A DNA stretch of 8,992 bases, from the NCBI GenBank assembly GCA_011322575.1, contig DRMK01000170.1, forward strand, positions 1 through 8,992, written 5' to 3'. Origin of the DNA: Gammaproteobacteria bacterium (GTDB lineage Bacteria; Pseudomonadota; Gammaproteobacteria; Thiohalospirales; Thiohalospiraceae). This document shows, piece by piece, positions 1-5,510 of this stretch. Numbering within the stretch: the first letter of the stretch is position 1; each line of letters starts with the position of its first letter. Below the pieces are notes generated by a model. That model worked only from the letters and a program-made list of their open reading frames with translations, ran no database searches and was not told the origin of the DNA. The position numbers were made by a program, and so were the translations under genes.

Positions 1-143
1 GGGATTTTCAGTTTACTCCGGGCGTATGCCCTGATCACGGAAGGGGACCGGGATATGCCTGTGTCGGACCATCCGGCCGTGGATGACGGGATGGAGCTTC
101 CGGAACTCCCGATCAGCGATCCTGCCCTCCTCCTGGTGGCCCG

Positions 144-176
144 AACAAACCGCCCCGCCATCGGGCGGGGCGGTGT
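144..176 (-). terminator. Intrinsic terminator of the lemA-cytochrome unit
   Basis: A perfect 10-bp GC stem (150-159 with 164-173, extendable to 11 bp by A149-T174) closes a four-base loop (160-163). Read on the minus strand it is followed by TTTGTT, which fits rho-independent termination just after the cytochrome stop codon at 189. On the plus strand it is followed by TGTTT, so it could also stop weak transcription from the left. Confidence 0.8.
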
Positions 177-188
177 TTCGCCAGATGA

Positions 189-743
189 CTACTGGCTCTT
201 CGATACCATGTATTCGATGACCTTTTTCAACTCCTCGTCGCTGCAGTCCGCGCAGGTGCCCCGGGGTGGCATGGCATTCTTCCCCTTGATGGCAACCTCC
301 AGCATGGCATCCACTCCCGTGGCTATGCGTGGTGCCCAGGCCTCCTTGTCCCCCAGTTTGGGAGCTCCCGCGGCTCCGGTGGAGTGGCAGGCCGTGCAAA
401 CCGTATTGAAGATCTCTTCGCCGCTGCGGGCCCCTTTCGTTTGCGCGGAAGCCACGGGGGCGGCGGTTGCAGGGGCGGGTGCACCACTGCTGTCTCCCGT
501 GGCGGGCGTCTCATGGCTGGCAGAATCGGCCTTGGCGGGAGGCTGGCTGGCGGCCTCTGTCTTGGCTGGTGCCGTTGCCGAAGCAGTGAAGCTGCCAACG
601 GGCTTGATCCGCTCCAGCACTGCCGCGTCGCTCATGTCCACGTCCGGCCCGCTTCCCAGGGTAGGCAGCACTATATAGGCGGTCACCGCTAGTACGATGC
701 CGGCTCCAACTGCCAGGGAGGTGGGAAATTTCTCTTGTGCCAT
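189..743 (-). CDS. Membrane-anchored c5-type monoheme cytochrome c
   Basis: This 184-residue protein is a small electron carrier of the cytochrome c5 class. It has an N-terminal hydrophobic segment (about residues 9-28) that looks like an uncleaved anchor, then a long Ala/Pro/Ser/Thr-rich linker (about 52-103). The heme domain (about 105-184) contains C116-T-A-C-H120, which binds heme covalently, and an N-A-M-P-P-R-G stretch whose Met158 is the expected sixth ligand. Cys164 and Cys167 (TCADC) follow, the extra cysteine pair typical of cytochrome c5. The tail DEELKKVIEYM is the usual C-terminal helix. The start at 743 has a good Shine-Dalgarno (AAAGGAG) eight bases upstream. It lies 27 bases downstream of lemA and is probably co-transcribed with it. 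By inference it faces the periplasm and shuttles electrons to a terminal oxidase or reductase, but no such partner is in the window. Confidence 0.93.
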   Translation of the reverse strand: MAQEKFPTSLAVGAGIVLAVTAYIVLPTLGSGPDVDMSDAAVLERIKPVGSFTASATAPAKTEAASQPPAKADSASHETPATGDSSGAPAPATAAPVASAQTKGARSGEEIFNTVCTACHSTGAAGAPKLGDKEAWAPRIATGVDAMLEVAIKGKNAMPPRGTCADCSDEELKKVIEYMVSKSQ

Positions 744-770
744 CTGTAGCTCCTTTCGTTGCCAGTATTG

Positions 771-1325
771 TCAGAAGTCGACTTTGGGGAGTTCCCGCTG
801 TGTCGCCAGTTCAAGCGTAAAATAGTTGTAGGTCTGAAACTTGAACATCTTTGCCATTATATTGCTGGGGAACGATTCCACCAGGGTATTGAATTTCCGT
901 ACCGCTGCGTTATAGCGCCGGCGCGCCTCCTGGATCTCTTTTTCTATCTCGTTGAGGCTGTTTTGCAGGCCGAGAAAGTTCTGGCTGGCCTTGAGATCCG
1001 GATACTGTTCGGCCACCGCCAGCAGGCTGTTCAGGGAACGGGATATCTCGCTCTCCGTGGCAGCGCGCTGCGCTATGTCGGCGCCATTGGCCACGCGCTG
1101 TTCGGTAGTGCGCTGCAGGGTTTCGCTTTCGTGTTTCCCGTACCCTTTTACCGCCTCGATAAGATTGGGGATCAGGTTGTAGCGCCTCCGCAGGGCCACG
1201 TCAATTCCGCTCCACTGCTCCTCAATCATGTTGCGGCGCTTGATGAAGTTGTTGTACATCCCCACGAGCCACAGGACGGCCACAAGGCCAGCGAACAAGA
1301 TTATCGGTGTGTACTCATCAGACAT
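771..1325 (-). CDS. lemA: LemA family membrane protein
   Basis: With the start at 1325 (MSDEYTPII) this is 184 residues, the usual LemA length. Residues about 6-24 form one transmembrane helix near the N-terminus, followed by a long helical domain. LemA signatures are present: W38-S-G-I-D and RRRYNLIPNLIEAVKGYGKHE (about 46-66), YPDLKAS at 108-114, EIEKEIQEARRRYN at 126-139, and FPSN at 152-155. The family's biochemical role is unsettled. Members are single-span envelope proteins, often beside YgcG/TPM-domain proteins or peptidases, which are absent here. The frame stays open upstream to a GTG at 1439, but that extension crosses a hairpin repeat and does not resemble LemA, so I reject it. No strong Shine-Dalgarno precedes the 1325 ATG (only GGGAA about 12 bases away). 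The cytochrome gene follows after 27 bases. Confidence 0.93.
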   Translation of the reverse strand: MSDEYTPIILFAGLVAVLWLVGMYNNFIKRRNMIEEQWSGIDVALRRRYNLIPNLIEAVKGYGKHESETLQRTTEQRVANGADIAQRAATESEISRSLNSLLAVAEQYPDLKASQNFLGLQNSLNEIEKEIQEARRRYNAAVRKFNTLVESFPSNIMAKMFKFQTYNYFTLELATQRELPKVDF

Positions 1326-1375
1326 CGGTACAGAATTCCCATAAATGTGCCTTCCGGATCCCCGGAACCTTGTTT

Positions 1376-1402
1376 CCTCACCCTCCGTGGCAGGGGGCGA
1401 GG
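1376..1402. repeat. Imperfect hairpin, possible dispersed intergenic repeat
   Basis: CCTCACCCTC (1376-1385) pairs with GGGGGCGAGG (1393-1402) across a seven-base loop, with one A-C mismatch and one G-T wobble. The CCTCACCC...GGGcGAGG flavour resembles short dispersed intergenic hairpins common in gammaproteobacterial genomes. Only one copy is in this window, so repeat status is an inference. Its position between the alternative lemA starts supports the downstream start. Confidence 0.3.
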
Positions 1403-1548
1403 TGCAGGCAGAGTTTAACATCATCGCCAGCTGGTTCACAGATTCCGCTTTCCCGAGGTTGGCGATACCGCCCCTCCGGGCGGGAGTGCGTTTTTGGTCG
1501 ATTTGCTCCGAATGGCCTGATAGCCGGGAGAAAGTTTCTTTTTTGTCA

Positions 1549-1577
1549 TTGGCTTGAGCATGGAGATGTGGTATAAA
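1549..1577 (+). promoter_or_regulatory. Extended -10 sigma70-type promoter
   Basis: TTGGCT at 1549-1554 (four of six matches to the -35 consensus) is separated by 17 bases from TATAAA at 1572-1577. That hexamer is preceded by TGG at 1569-1571, an extended -10 element. Transcription would start near 1584 on the plus strand and run first into the terminator at 1674-1711. This is the best promoter I can see in the region, and it was judged by eye only. Confidence 0.5.
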
Positions 1578-1583
1578 TACGTT

Positions 1584-1711
1584 CCGAGGTTGTTGGGATA
1601 GGGAATGTGCTGTTTCGATGCGAAGACGGCTCCAACACCACCGGTTTCCCGCGCGTCCGGAGAGATTGCGGGAGAAGGCAGCACAGCTGGATGTAGTGCT
1701 GCTTCCTTTTT
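1584..1711 (+). ncRNA. Candidate small structured RNA, unknown family
   Basis: Between the extended -10 promoter and an intrinsic terminator lies about 128 bases with no plausible reading frame but several nested helices. Helix 1 pairs TGTTGG (1591-1596) with CCAACA (1632-1637), prolonged by GG/CC around a bulged T. Inside it, helix 2 pairs 1609-1617 with 1621-1630 (GCTG/CGGC and TTTCG/CGAAG, one bulged A, loop ATG). Helix 3 pairs TTTCCCGC (1645-1652) with GCGGGAGA (1668-1675). The terminator helix follows. I do not recognise an Rfam-type family. It may be an independent small RNA or a cis-acting leader whose terminator controls the gene at 1878. Confidence 0.4.
1674..1711 (+). terminator. 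Intrinsic terminator upstream of the OmpA-family gene
   Basis: GCAGCAC (1678-1684) pairs perfectly with GTGCTGC (1696-1702) around an 11-base loop. A further GAAG (1674-1677) can pair with CTTC (1702-1705) if one G is bulged. The run TTCCTTTTT (1703-1711) follows at once on the plus strand. The minus-strand side has no T-run, so it acts in the plus direction, which has no protein gene upstream of it. Confidence 0.65.
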
Positions 1712-1810
1712 CGTTGACCGCGTCCGGGACCAGCGGTCCTCGGCGCTGTCGTTTCTCCTCTGCACAAGACTATTTCCCTGATCGTTCGTCCAGAGACCGG
1801 CTACCCGTGC

Positions 1811-1871
1811 GGGACCGGTTCCATGCTGTGGGCCGGTCCCTTTCTGAGGGAACGAACCGGATCGACCGGAG
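1811..1871 (+). promoter_or_regulatory. Structured leader with alternative hairpins
   Basis: GGGACCGG (1811-1818) pairs perfectly with CCGGTCCC (1833-1840), with an inner CCA/TGG (1821-1823 with 1829-1831), and TTTCT follows. Two competing pairings exist: CCGGTTC (1815-1821) with GAACCGG (1854-1860), and CCGGTC (1833-1838) with GACCGG (1864-1869). The last covers the start of the Shine-Dalgarno GGAG (1868-1871). This is compatible with attenuation or translational control of the gene at 1878, but function is inferred. Confidence 0.35.
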
Positions 1872-1877
1872 ATCTAT

Positions 1878-2960
1878 ATGAAAAAACTACTTGTTCTGTT
1901 ACTTGGGGCGATTGCGCTGGCGCTGCTGATCTGGCTTTGCCTGGGACGGCACGTTCCCGCAATTGAGAAGGATTTGATCAACTGTACCGCTGATAGCCTG
2001 AACCGGGCCGGGATCGACTGGGCCAAGGTTGGGATAAGCGGTCGCGATGTAACCTTGAGCGGGGTTGCTCCCAGCGCGGAGCTGCGTGTCAAGGCGGAGG
2101 AGATAGCCCGGAGCAGCTGCAGCGGGGTGCGTACCGTGGACAATGCTGTTACGGTGGCTCAGCCCGCTCCGGCAGTTGCACCTCCCTCCCCCTATGAGAT
2201 GAATTTCGTTCTGGAAGATGGTGACGTGGTGATATCCGGCATGGTTCCAGATGAAGAGACACGTGAGTCTGTGATTCAGGCCGCCGGGCAGCGGGTAGGA
2301 GCGGACAGAGTCCAAGATCGACTCCAGATTGTAGCCGGGGCACCGGCTGGATGGCGTGAGGCTGCCGTAGATATCGCTGCCTCCCTGGATCAGTTCTCAC
2401 GCATGAACGCGGCCGTGGTGGATACCAACGTCCGGGTTACCGGTACGGTGGATTCTGAGGCGACGCGCAGTCAGGTGGAGCAGTCGCTCAGCGCCGGCCT
2501 GCCGAACGGCTTTAGTCATCGCTGGGAGATAGCGGTGCCCGAATCCAGGCCTGTGGCTGAGCCTGAGCCGGAGCCGGTTGCTGCTGCCACCGGTTGTCAG
2601 CAGCGGTTCAACGAGCTGCTTGCCCGGCAAAGCATCCACTTCAGAACATCCAGCGCGCGTATCAGCAAGAGAAGCTATCCGTTACTCGATGAGCTGGCAC
2701 AAGTGGCTTCCGAATGCCCTGAAGCGCGTATCCGGATTGAGGGGCACACCGATTCCAGGGGTAGCGAGCGCTTCAATCTCAATCTCAGCCAGGCGCGGGC
2801 CGAGTCGGTGGTGAGATACTTGATTGGTAAAGGAGTGGCGGCATCACGCCTCGAAGCCGTCGGGTACGGGGAGTCGAGACCCGTCGCAGACAACGGGACT
2901 GCGGCCGGGAGGGCCAGAAATCGCCGCATAGAATTCAACGTCAACCTGCAGGGGAATTGA
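1878..2960 (+). CDS. Inner-membrane-anchored BON/OmpA-domain protein
   Basis: This 360-residue protein begins MKK followed by a hydrophobic helix (about 3-22) with no lipobox, so it is probably an uncleaved inner-membrane anchor with the rest in the periplasm. Three BON-like modules follow (about 28-93, 105-153, 158-220), each with a D/VxVTGxV-type strand such as DVTLSGVAPS and DVVISGMVPD. A Pro/Glu-rich hinge (about 221-236) leads to an OmpA C-terminal domain (about 240-357). That domain has EGHTDSRGSERFNLNLSQAR and the closing NRRIEF motif. Asp292 and Arg307 have the spacing of the residues that grip diaminopimelate in peptidoglycan, so wall binding is expected. There is no outer-membrane beta-barrel. 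Shine-Dalgarno GGAG lies seven bases before the ATG. The next gene starts two bases after the stop codon. Confidence 0.9.
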   Translation: MKKLLVLLLGAIALALLIWLCLGRHVPAIEKDLINCTADSLNRAGIDWAKVGISGRDVTLSGVAPSAELRVKAEEIARSSCSGVRTVDNAVTVAQPAPAVAPPSPYEMNFVLEDGDVVISGMVPDEETRESVIQAAGQRVGADRVQDRLQIVAGAPAGWREAAVDIAASLDQFSRMNAAVVDTNVRVTGTVDSEATRSQVEQSLSAGLPNGFSHRWEIAVPESRPVAEPEPEPVAAATGCQQRFNELLARQSIHFRTSSARISKRSYPLLDELAQVASECPEARIRIEGHTDSRGSERFNLNLSQARAESVVRYLIGKGVAASRLEAVGYGESRPVADNGTAAGRARNRRIEFNVNLQGN

Positions 2961-2962
2961 TC

Positions 2963-3781
2963 ATGGGTTACCTAATAGGACAGATACTGCTTTGTTTGCT
3001 GATAGCATTTGCGCTGGGATTCATCATAGGTTGCCTGTTCTGCCGCAGCAGGGGAGCAGCGGCTGATGCCCCGGATTGGGCCGGGCGTTATGAACGATTG
3101 AAGGGTGACTACAGCCGTTTGCAGAGCGAGAGCGAAGAGTGGAAAGCCAAATATACCGCCCTGGCCGCAGCCCCGCCAGCCGAGGCGGAGAGCGAGGACT
3201 GGGCCGAGCGCTTCGAGCAGCTCAAGCAGGATTATGACCGGCTGAGGGGAGAGGCCGACGATCTGCAGCGGCAGCGTGATGAGTGGAAGGCGAAGCATGA
3301 TGCTCTGCTGGCTGGCGGTGGAGTAACGGCCACCACCCACGAATATCGGGAGGGGCTGGTGGGTGACGACTACCCATATCCCGTGGAGGAGGTCGAGGGA
3401 ATCGGCAAGGGGTTTGGCAAGAAGCTGCGTGCCTTGGGGATCGAGACCACCGAGGATTTGCTCCAGCGCTGCTGCACCCGTCAGGGGTGGGAGGAGGTAG
3501 CCGACAAGATAGGCCTGAAGGAGCGCTATGTGGTCAGGAAATGGGCCAGCATGTCCGATCTGATGCGTATCACCGGGATCATGGGGCAATACGCGGAGCT
3601 GCTCGAGTTCTCGGACGTTAACTCCGTGCAGGACCTGGCCTCCCGTGACCCGGCTCAGCTACTGGAAAAGCTGAAAGATGTAAACCAGCGCGAGCATCGC
3701 GTAAAGGAGGTTCCGAGCCTCGAAGCAGTAGCCAGTTGGATCGAGCAGGCCAAGACCCTGGATGCGGTTATGAAGATATAA
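2963..3781 (+). CDS. Membrane-anchored coiled-coil protein with helix-hairpin-helix domain
   Basis: The start is ATG 2963, seven bases after AGGGGA, giving 272 residues. A TTG at 2957 lies too close to the Shine-Dalgarno. Residues about 3-26 form a transmembrane helix followed by CRSR, so the positive-inside rule puts the C-terminal part in the cytoplasm. A charged coiled coil (about 37-118) contains two similar units, PDWAGRYERLKGDY...EEWKAKYTAL and EDWAERFEQLKQDY...DEWKAKHDALL. The C-terminal 130 residues resemble DUF4332-type helix-hairpin-helix domains. One hairpin is V142-E-E-V-E-G-I-G-K-G...LGIETTEDLL, and a second is at about 200-240 (LMRITGI...VNSVQDLASRDP). Such folds often bind DNA, but no nuclease residues are evident and automated labels such as flap endonuclease would be unsafe. 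It is translationally linked to the OmpA-domain gene and is probably its partner. Confidence 0.85.
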   Translation: MGYLIGQILLCLLIAFALGFIIGCLFCRSRGAAADAPDWAGRYERLKGDYSRLQSESEEWKAKYTALAAAPPAEAESEDWAERFEQLKQDYDRLRGEADDLQRQRDEWKAKHDALLAGGGVTATTHEYREGLVGDDYPYPVEEVEGIGKGFGKKLRALGIETTEDLLQRCCTRQGWEEVADKIGLKERYVVRKWASMSDLMRITGIMGQYAELLEFSDVNSVQDLASRDPAQLLEKLKDVNQREHRVKEVPSLEAVASWIEQAKTLDAVMKI

Positions 3782-3805
3782 CCAGTGACTTGGACCGGAT
3801 GCGCC

Positions 3806-3918
3806 TCCTGCCTGGCAGGATGTTGAAAAGGCCATTTTTGGTTTTCATGTTAACGGAGGCAGATGATTGCGATTTCCGGTTTCTTTATGTTTTCAACGAG
3901 TTGTATTGTCGCTGAAAA
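3806..3918. other. Convergent spacer with two weak hairpins
   Basis: Two convergent genes end at 3781 and 3961. TCCTGC (3806-3811) pairs with GCAGGA (3815-3820) over a three-base loop, but the nearest T-run (3834-3838) is displaced. Further on, TTTTCA (3890-3895) plus CGA (3897-3899) pairs with TCG (3909-3911) plus TGAAAA (3913-3918), with one mismatch. Either could help end transcription, but neither is a textbook terminator. Confidence 0.3.
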
Positions 3919-3960
3919 TGATGGCACTTTCCTGTGTCCTCTACATGCTGCCGAACAGCC

Positions 3961-5028
3961 TCATTTCTCAACGGCCTGCTGTTGCTCCATGATCTTCTTC
4001 CAGGCGGCCAGGTAGAGGCGATTCTGTCCAGCGTCGTGGATGAAGTGCCTGCACTCCGATCTCTTTAGCACTGTGCTTGGGGGGGAGAGCGCGGGATGGT
4101 TTCGGTAGGATTCACCCAGCAGTTCGGCCGCTGCCCGGTTGGCCGTTGCGTGGTGGAACTTCCTTGCTAGAGCTGCGGAAATATTCTTGTCCAACAGGAA
4201 GTTGATGAACCGGTGTGCTGCCACGGGATCGGCCGCATGCTTTGGGATGCAGAGCATCTTTTGCCGCACGATGGTCCCTTCAACCGGTGTGGTAAAGCCA
4301 AAATCATCAGACTTGCGGAGCTGTTCGTAGAAATCGTCGCTCCACAGCATAACGAGATCGGCCTCTCCGGAAAGCAGCGCTCTTACCGGTTTGGAGGTGA
4401 ATCTCTTGATTCGTGGTTTCTGTTTCATCAAGAGCTGCGTCGCCTCATCGATGATCTCAGCTGTGTGGGTATTGATGGAGTGGCCGAGGTATTTTTGAGC
4501 GATCTGCAGCGTGCTCATCCTGTCCGATAGCAGGGCGATGCGGTTGGCATGTTTACCGCTTTCCAGTAGCACTCCCCAACTCTCTGGTGGTTCGCGAAAG
4601 GCAGCCTTGCGATATCCTATGCCAAGGGTTCCCCAGAAATAGGGCAAGCTGTAGTTACGCTCCGGGTCATCCGGGGATACCGGAATGGCGGGATCCAGCA
4701 AGCCGGCGTTTGGTAGCAGGGAGCGATCCAGTGGCCCCAGTAGCTCGGTTTGCAACAGATGGGAGATACTGTCATCAGGCGCCATGGCGACATCGTAGCG
4801 TGGTTCGCCACCAAGGAATTTTGCGATGAACTGTACATCATCGCTGTAACTGTCCGCCCTTACGTCCAGTTCGGCCCGATGCCTGAATTTGCGCAGGGTT
4901 TCGGCATCGACACCACTTTTGCATCCCAGGAAATTAACCGTTTTGGGATGGCCGTTCGCCTTTGCATAGAGAGGAAGAAGCGGCAGCAGGGCTACGGCGG
5001 CCAGAAATGAGCGTCTGGATTGGCGCAT
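3961..5028 (-). CDS. Orphan Tat-exported PotD-like periplasmic solute-binding protein
   Basis: From the ATG at 5028 this is 355 residues, close to E. coli PotD (348). An upstream in-frame ATG at 5097 would add 23 residues; neither start has a clear Shine-Dalgarno. S4-R-R-S-F-L followed by a hydrophobic stretch and YAKA is a twin-arginine signal peptide, so it should be exported folded to the periplasm. PotD-family landmarks include YSLPYFWGTLGIGYR (about 126-140), W151, LWSDDFY (about 228-234), HRFINFLLDKNIS (about 272-284) and a C-terminal helix. Compared from memory with PotD, the ligand pocket is altered. The Trp255 and Asp257 positions (in FWMDSLAIP) are Arg and Lys here (VRQKMLCIP), Glu171 becomes Ser, and the N-terminal aromatic NWTEY is replaced by LGCKS; Trp229 is kept. 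No permease or ATPase gene adjoins, so the ligand and role (transport or sensing) are unknown. Confidence 0.85.
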   Translation of the reverse strand: MRQSRRSFLAAVALLPLLPLYAKANGHPKTVNFLGCKSGVDAETLRKFRHRAELDVRADSYSDDVQFIAKFLGGEPRYDVAMAPDDSISHLLQTELLGPLDRSLLPNAGLLDPAIPVSPDDPERNYSLPYFWGTLGIGYRKAAFREPPESWGVLLESGKHANRIALLSDRMSTLQIAQKYLGHSINTHTAEIIDEATQLLMKQKPRIKRFTSKPVRALLSGEADLVMLWSDDFYEQLRKSDDFGFTTPVEGTIVRQKMLCIPKHAADPVAAHRFINFLLDKNISAALARKFHHATANRAAAELLGESYRNHPALSPPSTVLKRSECRHFIHDAGQNRLYLAAWKKIMEQQQAVEK

Positions 5029-5206
5029 GTCGTGGGAAGTGTCGCCGGCTATCCTTTGGAGTGGTGAAAATGGCTGGTTCAATAACTGTTTAGGCATGCA
5101 ACATCAACGATAAAATTGTATTACGTATGGTCCAAGTTTAGCAGATCAATTATCGGTTAGCTCTTTGGGTAAATGTGGGAACTGGTTTGCACAGCAGGTA
5201 AGGTTC

Positions 5207-5257
5207 TTCGGCATTTCGTCCGGTGGTGACCAAACCAACCCCACTCTAAATGCCGAA
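5207..5257. repeat. Perfect 10-base inverted repeat
   Basis: TTCGGCATTT (5207-5216) and AAATGCCGAA (5248-5257) are exact inverted copies around a 31-base spacer, which itself contains a short GTGG/CCAC pairing (5223-5226 with 5241-5244). The right arm runs on into TGCCGAACAGCC (5251-5262), identical to 3949-3960 just beyond the stop codon of the PotD-like gene. It could be a hairpin or a pair of operator half sites. Confidence 0.5.
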
Positions 5258-5427
5258 CAGCCGGATGTAATAATCGGTACGGGTTTCTGTGTCGATAAAT
5301 ACTACACTGTGGTTTTGTTACGTGGGTAAAAAAGATGTAACTGATTCTGCAACGAGACGCTTTCCGCGGCTTGGCAGAAGATGGTAGAGACGCAATTGCC
5401 GCGCCGGCACGGTGCTTGCCTCATCTC

Positions 5428-5508
5428 AAGCCACAGTTACCACATGGTACCCGCCAAGAAGTGCAACTACTTGTTACCCTTGGTAACCGGGAGCTCTCTG
5501 TGTGGCTT
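5428..5508. repeat. Nested inverted repeats, cloverleaf-like
   Basis: An outer stem AAGCCACA (5428-5435) with TGTGGCTT (5501-5508) encloses three small hairpins. They are TACC/GGTA (5438-5441 with 5446-5449), CAAG-a-AGT/ACT-a-CTTG (5455-5462 with 5466-5473), and TTACC/GGTAA (5474-5478 with 5482-5486). It lies just after the rpiA stop codon. It is not a tRNA: arm lengths, loop sizes and the T-loop sequence do not fit on either strand. Confidence 0.4.
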
Positions 5509-5510
5509 TC

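Larger units (their letters stand above)
1326..1877. other. Gene-poor, structure-rich intergenic region
   Basis: I see no convincing protein gene in these 552 bases between divergent lemA and the OmpA-family gene. The open frames through it lack ribosome binding sites and recognisable sequence. It holds a hairpin repeat (1376-1402), a short GC hairpin with a displaced T-run on the plus strand (CCGCCC 1468-1473 with GGGCGG 1478-1483, T-run 1491-1495), an extended -10 promoter (1549-1577), a foldable segment ending in a terminator (1584-1711), a hairpin GACCGC/GCGGTC (1716-1721 with 1733-1738), and the structured leader of the downstream gene (1795-1871). Confidence 0.7.
5098..5510. other. Non-coding spacer with inverted repeats
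   Basis: There is no convincing gene between the PotD-like gene and rpiA. The first half is AT-richer and should hold the promoter of the PotD-like gene, but I cannot pick one with confidence. A perfect 10-base inverted repeat (5207-5216 with 5248-5257) and a nested cloverleaf-like group (5428-5508) occupy the rest. The rpiA transcript must end here, yet no hairpin followed by a T-run on the minus strand is visible. Confidence 0.6.

Noticed and set aside
1..146. Open frames at the left edge (for example plus-strand frame 1 from base 1, and a minus-strand frame ending at 13)
   Set aside because: The plus frame simply continues antisense through the cytochrome gene, and the minus frame likewise overlaps it. 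Neither peptide looks like a known protein, so I leave the first 146 bases unassigned.
1326..1439. Longer lemA product starting at GTG 1439
   Set aside because: The extra 38 residues cross a hairpin repeat and have no LemA character. The start at 1325 gives the normal family length and places the membrane helix at the N-terminus.
1468..1495. Plus-strand GC hairpin with a TTTTT run as another terminator
   Set aside because: The six-base stem is separated from the T-run by seven bases, and there is no upstream plus-strand gene to terminate.
1436..1549. Minus-strand 37-codon frame, MTKKKLSPGYQAIRSK... ending with a GTGA overlap with the extended lemA frame
   Set aside because: The Lys-rich start looks protein-like and the stop overlaps a possible GTG start of lemA. 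However, there is no Shine-Dalgarno, the lemA extension is not LemA-like, and no family is recognisable.
1618..1881. Plus-strand 87-codon frame overlapping the start of the BON/OmpA gene
   Set aside because: It runs through the terminator and the leader hairpins, is Arg-rich as expected of GC-rich non-coding sequence, and has no ribosome binding site.
5207..5257. Integron attC site
   Set aside because: The inverted repeat lacks the RYYYAAC/GTTRRRY core spacing, and there is no integrase or cassette array nearby.
5428..5508. tRNA gene
   Set aside because: Four-arm appearance, but the T-arm lacks a seven-base TTC loop, the anticodon arm has a three-base loop, and no CCA or invariant bases are present on either strand.
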